The translations under genes were made by a program, and so were the position numbers. From an uncultured Lachnospiraceae bacterium (GTDB lineage: Bacteria; Bacillota; Clostridia; Lachnospirales; Lachnospiraceae): a stretch of 64,000 bases of DNA. The notes under the pieces were generated by a model. It was not told the origin of the DNA. It did no database searches and saw only the letters and a list, made by a program, of their open reading frames with translations. The DNA is taken from NCBI GenBank assembly GCA_947305245.1, contig CAMZDG010000007.1, forward strand, positions 45,048 to 109,047, in the 5' to 3' direction. Positions 24,323 through 32,925 of the stretch are shown piece by piece; the stretch's first letter is position 1, and each line of letters opens with the position of its first letter.

Positions 24323-26014
24323 ATGAGAATGTTTTTATATTATGCCTTTCATTCCTTTATCAACCAGATCAAGAAGCTCTTTAAAACCTGGGTCATGGTC
24401 TTTATCATTATCTGCTTTGTCTTTGGCATGGGCATCGGAATTTTAGCCGTTACGATAAGTGATCTTGCAGAGAAGAATAAAGAAGAGACGGAGATCACGG
24501 AGACCGTGGATGCGCCAGATGAGGACGTGGCGGAGCCTGAGGAAGAAAAGCCGCATATCATCCGCGACGGCATCGGTTATGATAATTTCCTGGAGCTGGT
24601 CGCTGCAGGCATTGTGATCGTTCTGTTTGCCCTGTCGATCGTGAACGCGGATAAGAATGCAGGAAAGCTATTCCTGCCGGCGGACGTAAACCTATTGTTC
24701 CCGTCGCCGCTGAAACCGCAGTCCGTCATGCTCTTTCGGATCGGAATGCAGATCGGAACCATGATCATCATGGGGCTTTACCTGTTGTTCCAGCTGCCGA
24801 ACCTCGTGTTCAACGTGGGACTGAGCGTATGGGCAGGCGTCGGCCTCATCGCCGCGTTCTCCATGACGATGTTCCTGAGCACGCTGATGCAGCTTTTGAC
24901 TTACCTGCTTGCCTCGAAGTATGACGCGGTGAAGCGGTTCCTTCGCCCGGGACTGGTGGCAGTCCTTGTGCTGATCGCGGGAGGCTTTTTCACTTATCAA
25001 AGGACCAGCGGGCAGGACTATCTGACGGCCGCTTCCGCATTCTTTAATGCGAAGGGCACGCAGTTCGTTCCCTTCTGGGGATGGATGAAGGGCTTTGTCA
25101 GGGCCTGCGCTGACGGGAACCTGACTGGCGTGATCCTGTTCCTGGCCCTCTTGATCATCGGCAGCGCACTTCTGATCTGGTTCATGTGGCAGCTCAAGGT
25201 TGACTTTTATGAGGACGCCATGGCGAAGTCGGAAGAGGTTGCAGAGCTGTTGGAGGCAGCCCGCGCTAAGAATGCTGGCCTGATCGTAAAGCGTAAGAAG
25301 GACAGGAGCGACAAGCTTCGCCGCGAAAACATCGGCCATGGCTGGGGCGCGAACGTGTTCTTCTTCAAGAATATGTACAATCGTTTCCGCTTTGCGCACT
25401 TTGGCTTCTTTACGAAGACGATGGAGTTTAACCTCCTCATCGCGGTGGGCGTGGCACTGGTCTGCAGATTTTCCATTCAGACCAATGCAGTGATCTTTCT
25501 GGCAGCTGTCTTTGCAGTGACGACCTTTATGCGCTCCCTGGGCAACGTGCTGGAGCAGGACACGAAGATGGACTACTTCGTGATGATCCCGGAAAGTGCA
25601 TGGTCGAAGATGTTTTATTCCATGCTCGCGGAGATCGCAGGCTCTGCCATGGATCTGGCGATCCCGATGGTGGTGGGCGCCCTGGTGATGGGCGGCAATC
25701 CGCTGGAGGCTCTCGTATGGGTGCTTGCACTCCTTTCCATCAGCATTTATTCCACTTCGGTGGGCACCTTCATCGGCGTGACCGTGCCCAACAATGCAGG
25801 AGTGATGCTGAAGCAATTCGTGCAGGTCCTGTTCGTCTACTTTGGACTGCTTCCTGACATCGTGGCCATCGCCATCTGCGCCGCCATCGGGAAGGTGGCC
25901 CTCGGCATCGCCATCGCCCTGATCTTAAATGTTCTCTTAGGACTTTTGTTCTTCTCCTTCGCGGCGCTTGCCCTGGAGCCCCACGGCGGCAGCGAATCTG
26001 AAGCAATTTTATAA
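24323..26014 (+). CDS. ABC exporter permease (large, 12-TM type)
   Basis: ATG 24323 lies 8 nt after GGAAGGAG; GTG 24314 overlapping the upstream stop is possible. 563 residues with about 12 hydrophobic helices in two groups. After the first TM helix comes an acidic outside loop (EEKPHIIRDG region, about 50-85), and a charged cytoplasmic loop at about 300-350 (VKRKKDRSDKLRRENIGHGW). This is the putative ABC exporter family found in Clostridia with a single ATPase; its cargo is unknown. A terminator follows directly. Confidence 0.8.
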   Translation: MRMFLYYAFHSFINQIKKLFKTWVMVFIIICFVFGMGIGILAVTISDLAEKNKEETEITETVDAPDEDVAEPEEEKPHIIRDGIGYDNFLELVAAGIVIVLFALSIVNADKNAGKLFLPADVNLLFPSPLKPQSVMLFRIGMQIGTMIIMGLYLLFQLPNLVFNVGLSVWAGVGLIAAFSMTMFLSTLMQLLTYLLASKYDAVKRFLRPGLVAVLVLIAGGFFTYQRTSGQDYLTAASAFFNAKGTQFVPFWGWMKGFVRACADGNLTGVILFLALLIIGSALLIWFMWQLKVDFYEDAMAKSEEVAELLEAARAKNAGLIVKRKKDRSDKLRRENIGHGWGANVFFFKNMYNRFRFAHFGFFTKTMEFNLLIAVGVALVCRFSIQTNAVIFLAAVFAVTTFMRSLGNVLEQDTKMDYFVMIPESAWSKMFYSMLAEIAGSAMDLAIPMVVGALVMGGNPLEALVWVLALLSISIYSTSVGTFIGVTVPNNAGVMLKQFVQVLFVYFGLLPDIVAIAICAAIGKVALGIAIALILNVLLGLLFFSFAALALEPHGGSESEAIL

Positions 26015-26020
26015 TCAGAA

Positions 26021-26049
26021 AGCATGGGATACCCCTCCCATGCTTTTTT
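26021..26049 (+). terminator. Intrinsic terminator of the ABC operon
   Basis: AGCATGGGA (26021-26029), 6-nt loop, TCCCATGCT (26036-26044), T-run to 26049. Confidence 0.92.
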
Positions 26050-26172
26050 ATTGGGGGATTGCGGAAACGAGTGAGATGGGATATGATGAGAATGTTGGGA
26101 CGAGTATCCTGACGGAATCAGTAATCTGACAACCTGGCGGGGCAAGGCAGCCCCGGCGGAAAGGAGCAAGAA

Positions 26173-26724
26173 GTGGGAAAGATAGGAATTTTCTTTGCGG
26201 AAGGATTTGAGGAGATCGAGGCCCTCACGGTCGTTGACATTTGCAGAAGATGCGATCTGGAGATCGAAATGGTTTCGGCTTATGGGGAGAAGCAGGTGCT
26301 TGGATCTCATGATATTTTAGTGAAGATGGATAAGACCTTTGGAGAGGCGGATTTCGAGAGCTACGACATGATCGTGCTGCCTGGCGGCGGCAAGGGAACG
26401 AAGGGCCTGGAGGCCTGCAAGCCGCTGATGGCAAAGGTGGATGAATTCTATCAAAACGGAAAGTATATTGCAGCCATCTGTGCGGCGCCGAGCATCGTCG
26501 GACACCGCGGCTACCTGAAGGGACGCAGGGCCTGCAGCTATCCCACTTTCGAAGGGGAGCTTGAGGGCGCGACCGTGACGGCAGGTCCCGTGGAAGTGGA
26601 CGGAAAGGTGATCACCTCCAGGGGCATGGGCACCTCCATTGATTTTGCGCTTGCCATTGCGCAGGTTTTCTGCGGTGAGGATGCGGCAAAGCAGATGGCG
26701 GCAAAGATCGTATATCGCGTATAA
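26173..26724 (+). CDS. DJ-1/PfpI family protein
   Basis: GTG 26173 is 6 nt after AAGGAG; 183 residues, normal for DJ-1. Conserved points: FFAEGFEEIEALT (Glu next to the active site), VLPGGGKGT, and the nucleophile elbow AAICAAPSIVG with Cys103. SRGMGTSIDFALAI closes the fold. Members act as glyoxalase III/deglycases or as redox-linked chaperones; many are annotated, doubtfully, as thiamine-related ThiJ. It is 15 bp upstream of the aminopeptidase gene and likely shares its transcript. Confidence 0.92.
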   Translation: MGKIGIFFAEGFEEIEALTVVDICRRCDLEIEMVSAYGEKQVLGSHDILVKMDKTFGEADFESYDMIVLPGGGKGTKGLEACKPLMAKVDEFYQNGKYIAAICAAPSIVGHRGYLKGRRACSYPTFEGELEGATVTAGPVEVDGKVITSRGMGTSIDFALAIAQVFCGEDAAKQMAAKIVYRV

Positions 26725-26739
26725 CGGAGAGGTCATGAC

Positions 26740-28041
26740 ATGAAGGAAGAGGTAAAGGTTTCGGAGGAGATGCTCCGATTTATCAAAGAGAGCCCTAGCA
26801 GCTATCACGCGATCGCGAATGCTGCGGGGATCTATCAGGCACAGGGCTTTACGGCCCTGGATGAAAAGAAGGCCTGGAAGCTGAAGTGGGGCGGGAAGTA
26901 TTACGTGACGCGAAATGATTCGTCGCTGATCGCATTTTGCCTTCCGGAAGACGAAAAGCTGGTCAAGGGATTGCATCTTGCGGCGGCGCACTGCGATTCC
27001 CCGACCTTTAAGGTGAAAGAAAACCCGGAGAGGAAGGCGGAGGCCTGCGTGATGCTGAACGTGGAGCCCTACGGCGGAATGATCCATTCCACCTGGCTGG
27101 ACCGTCCCCTTTCCATCGCGGGCAGGATCGCATATGAAAAGCAAAAGACGGGCGAGCTTGAGACGAAGCTTGTGAACCTGGATGAGGATCTGCTGGTCAT
27201 CCCCAATCTTTCCATTCACATGAACCGTGACATCAATAAGGGCGCAGCGTATCAGCCGCAGACGGATCTGCAGCCTCTGTTCACGGCGGCGTCAGAGGAA
27301 AAGAAGGAGGGCGGCTCCTTATTCCTCGAGCTTGTCGCGAAGGCGGCGGGCGTGAAGCCGGAGCAGATCCTCGGGCATGATCTCTTCTTATATGCGCGCG
27401 AAGAGGGGCGCCTTTTCGGGGCAAAGAAGGAGTTTATCCTGTCGCCCAAGCTGGATGACCTGCAGTGCGTTTATAGCCTGGTAAAGAGTCATTCGGAGGT
27501 GACTGCTAAGAAGTATGTCACCCTTTGCGCCATCTTCGACAACGAAGAGGTGGGGAGCGGCTCGAACCAGGGCGCGGATTCCACCTTCCTTGAGGACGTG
27601 CTCCTTCGCATGCGGGAAAGCCTTGGCGTTTCTGCCTCCAAGCTGAAGGAATGGATCGCGGCAGGACTCTTGATCTCCGCGGACAATGCGCATGCAGTGC
27701 ATCCTTGTCACCCGGAGAAGGCGGATCCCACGAACCGGCCCAGACTCAACGGCGGCCCGGTGATCAAGTTTAACAGCGCGCAGAAGTATACGACGGACGG
27801 CGTGACGGCGGCCCGGTTCCGGAGTCTTTGCAAGCGCGCGGGCGTTCCCTGCCAGACCTACGTGAACAATTCCGACGTGGCCGGAGGAAGCACGCTCGGC
27901 AATATTTCCACCTCACACGTGTCGATCCCCAGCGTTGACATAGGGCTTCCGCAGCTGGCCATGCATTCCGCCGTGGAAACCGGAGGGACGCAGGACACCC
28001 TGATGGCCATCAAAGCCATGAAAGAATATTTTTCTGAATAA
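26740..28041 (+). CDS. M18 family aminopeptidase
   Basis: 433 residues. Zinc-site blocks of the M18 (aspartyl aminopeptidase/ApeA-like) family: AAAHCDSPTFKV (His and Asp ligands, about 86-90), ISADNAHAVHP, CAIFDNEEVGSGS (catalytic Glu pair, about 266-268) and LAMHSAVET (last His ligand). Cytoplasmic, dodecameric in known members; removes N-terminal residues, often acidic or neutral, from peptides. Start ATG 26740 with ACGGAGAGG upstream. A terminator follows. Confidence 0.95.
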   Translation: MKEEVKVSEEMLRFIKESPSSYHAIANAAGIYQAQGFTALDEKKAWKLKWGGKYYVTRNDSSLIAFCLPEDEKLVKGLHLAAAHCDSPTFKVKENPERKAEACVMLNVEPYGGMIHSTWLDRPLSIAGRIAYEKQKTGELETKLVNLDEDLLVIPNLSIHMNRDINKGAAYQPQTDLQPLFTAASEEKKEGGSLFLELVAKAAGVKPEQILGHDLFLYAREEGRLFGAKKEFILSPKLDDLQCVYSLVKSHSEVTAKKYVTLCAIFDNEEVGSGSNQGADSTFLEDVLLRMRESLGVSASKLKEWIAAGLLISADNAHAVHPCHPEKADPTNRPRLNGGPVIKFNSAQKYTTDGVTAARFRSLCKRAGVPCQTYVNNSDVAGGSTLGNISTSHVSIPSVDIGLPQLAMHSAVETGGTQDTLMAIKAMKEYFSE

Positions 28042-28067
28042 TTTGGAATTATTATGACATTTTGTAC

Positions 28068-28103
28068 AAATTGGAGCATGCATATAGCGTGCTCCAATTT
28101 TTT
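28068..28103 (+). terminator. Intrinsic terminator after the aminopeptidase gene
   Basis: AAATTGGAGCATGC and GCGTGCTCCAATTT form a long stem around ATATA, followed by a T-run. Confidence 0.88.
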
Positions 28104-28151
28104 TGTGCGATTTTCACAAATGAGGGAAACGAAATTTGTAGAAAGAGTTTC

Positions 28152-28180
28152 TTGTTGAATGGAAACTCTTTTGCTATAAT
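28152..28180 (+). promoter_or_regulatory. Promoter of the TetR / galactoside cluster
   Basis: TTGTTG (28152-28157), 17-bp spacer with TG one base before the -10, TATAAT (28175-28180). A 150-bp leader follows. Confidence 0.7.
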
Positions 28181-28338
28181 GAGAATGAAGAAACCATAAT
28201 ATGATAAACCGTTTCCCCAGAGAAGGCGCGAAAAGCCGATGAATTCGTAAGCGTCAGGGAAACGTAAAGTGAAACCCGTAAAAAACAGCAAGGAGAGCGC
28301 AGGAAACCGCACACCCAAGGAGCGAAGGAGGAAAACGC

Positions 28339-28905
28339 ATGAATGCAGAACTGAGAAAAACCATTTTGAACGGGACCATGGAAGTGTTTAATCAGAAGGG
28401 CCTGAAATTTACCATGGATGACATCGCAAAGCAGCTGAGCATCAGTAAGAAGACCATCTATAAGGTATTTGACGACAAGGAAAAGATGTTCCTGGAGATG
28501 GTGGATTATCTCTTTGATCAGATCAAGGTCAGCGAGGAAGAGGTGATGAAGGACAAGTCCCTTACGACGCTGGAAAAGATCCGCAAGATCCTTGGCGTGA
28601 TGCCGGAGAGCTATCGCGACATCGACCTTCGCAAGCTCTATGAGCTGAAGGATAAGTATCCCACCACCTATCAGCGCGTGGAAGAGCGCCTGGAGACCGG
28701 ATGGGAGAATACGCTGATGCTCCTCGAAAAGGGGATCAAGGAAGGCGTGATCAGACCGCTGCCCCTGTGCCTCGTGAAGATGATGCTGGAGGCATCCTTA
28801 GAGCAGTTCTTCCAGAGAGACATTCTGATCGTCAATAACTTGAGCTATGGCGAAGCCCTTGACCACGTGGTGGACATTCTGGTCAACGGAATCGCAGTGA
28901 AATAA
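28339..28905 (+). CDS. TetR/AcrR family regulator
   Basis: 188 residues. N-terminal HTH at about 10-50: GTMEVFNQKGLKFTMDDIAK then SISKKTIYKVFDDKEKM, the TetR hallmark. The C-terminal helices form the ligand/dimer part, without a family label I can give. AAGGAGG ribosome site. It lies 82 bp before the beta-galactosidase gene with no terminator between, so it may control the galactoside genes, though AraC, LacI or GntR types are more usual for sugars; regulation of an unrelated stress target is possible. Confidence 0.9.
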   Translation: MNAELRKTILNGTMEVFNQKGLKFTMDDIAKQLSISKKTIYKVFDDKEKMFLEMVDYLFDQIKVSEEEVMKDKSLTTLEKIRKILGVMPESYRDIDLRKLYELKDKYPTTYQRVEERLETGWENTLMLLEKGIKEGVIRPLPLCLVKMMLEASLEQFFQRDILIVNNLSYGEALDHVVDILVNGIAVK

Positions 28906-28987
28906 AATAAGCGCGAGACAGAGCGCATGAGTGATAACGCGGGACGGATGCGGCGAGCATCGAATATGACAGGCGTGGAGGAATGAA

Positions 28988-31495
28988 GTGGGAAACAGGA
29001 TTTGGCTGGATGATCAGTGGGGCTTTACGGAGGAGTTCACGGAGGATCTGACGAAAAAAGAATATACGGGAACTCTAAAGACGGTGAGGCTGCCCCATAC
29101 CTGTAAGGAGGTACCGCTGCATTATTTCGATGAAAGCCTGTATCAGATGGTCTGCGGTTATCGAAGAATCCTTACCGCTCCTACTGAGTGGGCCGGGAAA
29201 CGCGTTATTTTGACCTTTGAGGGCGTTGGACACGTCTGCAGGGTATTTCTTAACGGGGAGCAGATTGGAGGGCATTCCTGCGGCTATACGGCGTTCTCCG
29301 TGGAACTGACGGAAAGGCTCCGTCTCGGCGAGGAGAACGTGATCGCCCTGGAGGTGGACAGCCGTGAGAGCCGAAACGTTCCGCCGTTTGGTTATGTCAT
29401 TGACTATATGACCTTTGGCGGGATCTATCGGGACGTCTATCTGGAGGTCTTCGAGGAGGCTTTCCTGGAGGACGTGTTTCTTTCCACGGTGGTATCGGAT
29501 GAGCACAGGGTGAGAAGCCGCGTGAAGGTGAATTCCCTCGCGCTTCGCAGTGCCTTGGCTGACAAGGCGGAAGCGACCGTGCAATATGAGATCCGGCAGT
29601 TCCTGAGAAGAAAGGGACAAGGCGATTTCGTTCCCCTGGGTGAGAAGAAGCTTTCCTACGAGGCGGATGCGGAAAAGAGAGCCAAGCATGCCGACAGATT
29701 TGACGGGGACGAAGGGATCTTTGGCGCCACGGATCACGCCGTGGACGGGATCGAAGCCCTCGGTGAGATCGCGCTCTGGGATATCAATGCTCCGGCGCTT
29801 TATGAGTTGAAAACGCAGCTCTTTCAGGGCGAGACGCTGCTGGATGAACGGGTGGACGTCTTTGGCTTTCGGAGCGCAAAGTTCCGCAGGGACGGCTTCT
29901 ACCTGAATGGCCGCAAGGTCAAGCTCCGCGGTCTGAACCGTCATCAGAGCTATCCCTACCTGGGATATGCCGCGCCGAAATCTTTGCAGGTGAATGATGC
30001 TGACATCTTAAAATATGAGCTAGGCGTCAATGCCGTGCGCACTTCGCATTATCCCCAGAGCCATTATTTCATTGATCGCTGTGATGAGCTCGGACTTCTT
30101 GTGTTCACGGAGATGCCTGGGTGGCAGCATATCGGGGACGGCGCGTGGAAGGAGCAGGCGATCCAAAACGTGCAGGACATGATCCTGCAGTATCGCAATC
30201 ACCCCTCCATTATCATCTGGGGCGTTCGGATCAATGAATCCGTGGATGATGACGCGTTCTATGAGAAGACGAACGCGCTGGCGCACAGACTCGATCCCAC
30301 GAGACAGACGGGCGGCGTGCGCGCCATCAAGAAGAGTCATCTTCTGGAGGACGTTTATACCTATAATGAGTTCGTTCATGAAGGAAATAATAAGGGCTGT
30401 GAACCCAAGAAGGCAGTCACTTCCGACGTGACAAAGCCTTATCTGATCACCGAGCATAATGGTCACATGTTTCCGACGAAAGCCTATGACTGTGAGGATA
30501 AGCGCGTGGAGCATGCACTGCGGCATGCCAACGTGCTTGAGGCCGTGGGCGGACAGGAGGACATTGCCGGATGCTTTGGATGGTGCATGTTCGATTATAA
30601 TACGCATAAGGATTTCGGGAGCGGCGACCGGATCTGCTATCACGGCGTGATGGATGCATTCCGCAATCCGAAGCTGGCGGCAGCAGTCTATGCAAGTCAG
30701 CAGGAGGAGACGCCGGTTCTGGTGCCGAGTTCCTCCATGGACATCGGCGAGCATCCCGGCTGTAACCGGGGACTGATCTGGCTGTTTACGAATGCGGATT
30801 CCGTCAGGACATATAAGAATGGGGAATTCCTGCATGAGTATTTCAGGGAGGACAGCCCCTATCCGAACCTCCCTCACGGCCCCTTGGCAGTGGATGATTT
30901 CGTGGGCGACGTGATGGAGACGAAGGAAGGCATGAAGCCGAGTCGGGCCAAGGATATTAAGAAGCTTCTGAACACCGTGGCGCGGGTGGGACTGAATAAC
31001 CTCCCGCTGGATGCAAAGCTTCGGGCGGCAAAGCTGATCACCGTGGATCACATGAATTTCGACCAGGCGGCCGTCCTGTACAATAAGTACGTGGGCGACT
31101 GGGGCGGAACTTCCACCGCGTATCGATTTGATGCCATCAAGGACGGCGAGGTCGTAAAGAGCGTGGAGAAGCAGCCGATGCATTCCATGGCGCTGTCCTG
31201 CAAGGCAGATCACGTGGAGCTGGCGGAGGATCAGACCTATGACGTGGCGGCCGTCCGCATTGAGATGCAGGATGAGTTCGGAAATCTTTTGAGCTTTTGC
31301 AATGATCCCGTACTGCTGGAAGTGCAAGGCGAGATCAAGCTTGTGGGCCCTAGTCTTGTCGGCCTGCAGGGCGGCATGACCGGCACCTATGTTAAGACGA
31401 CTGGAAAGAGCGGGTGCGGCAAGCTGATCGTTCGGGCGGAAGGATGTGAGCCCGTTGAGATGCAATTTATGGTCAAGGCAGAGAGCTCTTGTTAG
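28988..31495 (+). CDS. Beta-galactosidase-type glycoside hydrolase, family 2
   Basis: GTG 28988 has GGAGG 6 nt upstream; 835 residues. N-terminal sugar-binding jelly roll (about 1-165, with FLNGEQIGGHSCGYTAF), an immunoglobulin-like domain, then the TIM barrel (about 300-590) opening with LRGLNRHQSYPYLGYA. Catalytic Glu acid/base in WGVRINES (about 417) and Glu nucleophile in ITEHNG (about 489). Acts on beta-galactosides or related beta-glycosides; no signal peptide, so cytoplasmic. An extra ~50 residues (about 200-255) sit within the second domain. It precedes a GPH symporter and an alpha-galactosidase, so the cluster handles imported galacto-oligosaccharides. Confidence 0.9.
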   Translation: MGNRIWLDDQWGFTEEFTEDLTKKEYTGTLKTVRLPHTCKEVPLHYFDESLYQMVCGYRRILTAPTEWAGKRVILTFEGVGHVCRVFLNGEQIGGHSCGYTAFSVELTERLRLGEENVIALEVDSRESRNVPPFGYVIDYMTFGGIYRDVYLEVFEEAFLEDVFLSTVVSDEHRVRSRVKVNSLALRSALADKAEATVQYEIRQFLRRKGQGDFVPLGEKKLSYEADAEKRAKHADRFDGDEGIFGATDHAVDGIEALGEIALWDINAPALYELKTQLFQGETLLDERVDVFGFRSAKFRRDGFYLNGRKVKLRGLNRHQSYPYLGYAAPKSLQVNDADILKYELGVNAVRTSHYPQSHYFIDRCDELGLLVFTEMPGWQHIGDGAWKEQAIQNVQDMILQYRNHPSIIIWGVRINESVDDDAFYEKTNALAHRLDPTRQTGGVRAIKKSHLLEDVYTYNEFVHEGNNKGCEPKKAVTSDVTKPYLITEHNGHMFPTKAYDCEDKRVEHALRHANVLEAVGGQEDIAGCFGWCMFDYNTHKDFGSGDRICYHGVMDAFRNPKLAAAVYASQQEETPVLVPSSSMDIGEHPGCNRGLIWLFTNADSVRTYKNGEFLHEYFREDSPYPNLPHGPLAVDDFVGDVMETKEGMKPSRAKDIKKLLNTVARVGLNNLPLDAKLRAAKLITVDHMNFDQAAVLYNKYVGDWGGTSTAYRFDAIKDGEVVKSVEKQPMHSMALSCKADHVELAEDQTYDVAAVRIEMQDEFGNLLSFCNDPVLLEVQGEIKLVGPSLVGLQGGMTGTYVKTTGKSGCGKLIVRAEGCEPVEMQFMVKAESSC

Positions 31496-31531
31496 AATCT
31501 GGCAGAAGATTGAAAGTAAGGAGGATACGGA

Positions 31532-32914
31532 ATGAATCTACAATTAAAGGAAAAAGTATCCTATGGCCTGAGCGCCGTGGGAAAAGACATGGTCTACATG
31601 TTGTCGGCAACCTACGTGCTATACTACTTTCAGGACATTTTGGGCGTGAATGCGATCGCCATGGGCATCATCCTTCTGGCAGCGAGAATTTTTGACGCAT
31701 TCAACGATCCCATCATGGGCGTGATCGTTGCGAAGACGAATACCAAATGGGGAAAGTTTCGCCCATGGCTGCTGATCGGAACGCTCACAAACGCCGTGGT
31801 ATTATATCTCATGTTTGCGGCACCGCCTGCGCTGGATGGCAAGGGCCTGGTGGCATATGCGGCAGTGACGTACATCCTCTGGGGCGTGACATATACCATG
31901 ATGGACATCCCTTATTGGTCCATGATCCCTGCCTTTACGAAATCCGGAAAGGAAAGAGAAGGACTTACGACGCTGGCACGTTCCTGCGCCGGCGTTGGTT
32001 CCGCACTTGTCATGATCTTCACCATGAAGACCGTTCATGCGATCGGCGGCAGCAATGAGAGAGTTGGCTTCCAGTGGTTTACCCTGATCGTAGCGGTGCT
32101 CTTTGTCGTGTTCATCACCATTACCTGCTTTGCGATCAAGGAGAAATCCACCGTGAACATGGAATCTCCCTCCGTAGGACAGATGTTTAAGGCGCTGATC
32201 ACCAACGATCAGGCCATGACCGTCGTGATCGCGATCGTACTGATCAATACGTCCATCTACATCACGTCCAACCTGGTGATCTATTTCTTTAAGTATGATT
32301 TCGGTGGCACCGAATGGTACGACAGTTATACGTTATTTAACATGTTTGGCGGCGGGATTCAGATCCTTTCCATGATGATCCTGTATCCCTTGCTCCGCAA
32401 GAAATTTAGCAACGTGAAGATTTTCTATATCACGCTGAGCAGTGCCATTATCGGGTATGCGACTCTGTTTGGCATCGCGTTTATTGACATGTCAAACGTT
32501 TATATTTTGTTTATTCCCGGCTTCTTTATCTTTGCGGCAAATGGCGTGCTGCAGGTGCTGACCACCGTATTCCTCGCGAATTCCGTTGATTACGGTGAAT
32601 TAAAGAACGGGCGCCGTGATGAGTCCGTGATCTTTTCCATGCAGACCTTCGTGGTAAAGCTGGCTTCCGGCATCGCGATCTTTGTGGCATCCATCTGTCT
32701 ATCCGTGAATCGTCTGTCGAACAGTGATACGACTGAGGCGGAGCAGGTCATCGACTTTGCGAAGGACGTCAGTGCAAGCGCGAAGCTGGGGCTGCGCATG
32801 ACCATGACCATACTGCCCGTCATTGGACTCTTTATCGCAATTGCAATCTTTGCAAAGAAGTTCATCCTTACTGAGGAGAAAGTCCAAGAAATCGCCGAAC
32901 AATTGAAGAAGTAG
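31532..32914 (+). CDS. GPH-family glycoside/cation symporter (MelB-like)
   Basis: 460 residues, 12 TM helices. The motif DAFNDPIMGVIVAKT followed by WGKFRPWLL in the first loop is typical of glycoside-pentoside-hexuronide:cation symporters (MelB, LacS). MDIPYWSMIPAF in the fourth/fifth helix region is also conserved. No IIA-like regulatory tail as in LacS. Takes up galactosides with Na+ or H+. AAGGAGGA ribosome site. It lies between the two galactosidase genes, which strongly suggests raffinose- or melibiose-like and beta-galactoside substrates. Confidence 0.92.
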   Translation: MNLQLKEKVSYGLSAVGKDMVYMLSATYVLYYFQDILGVNAIAMGIILLAARIFDAFNDPIMGVIVAKTNTKWGKFRPWLLIGTLTNAVVLYLMFAAPPALDGKGLVAYAAVTYILWGVTYTMMDIPYWSMIPAFTKSGKEREGLTTLARSCAGVGSALVMIFTMKTVHAIGGSNERVGFQWFTLIVAVLFVVFITITCFAIKEKSTVNMESPSVGQMFKALITNDQAMTVVIAIVLINTSIYITSNLVIYFFKYDFGGTEWYDSYTLFNMFGGGIQILSMMILYPLLRKKFSNVKIFYITLSSAIIGYATLFGIAFIDMSNVYILFIPGFFIFAANGVLQVLTTVFLANSVDYGELKNGRRDESVIFSMQTFVVKLASGIAIFVASICLSVNRLSNSDTTEAEQVIDFAKDVSASAKLGLRMTMTILPVIGLFIAIAIFAKKFILTEEKVQEIAEQLKK

Positions 32915-32925
32915 GGAGACTAGGG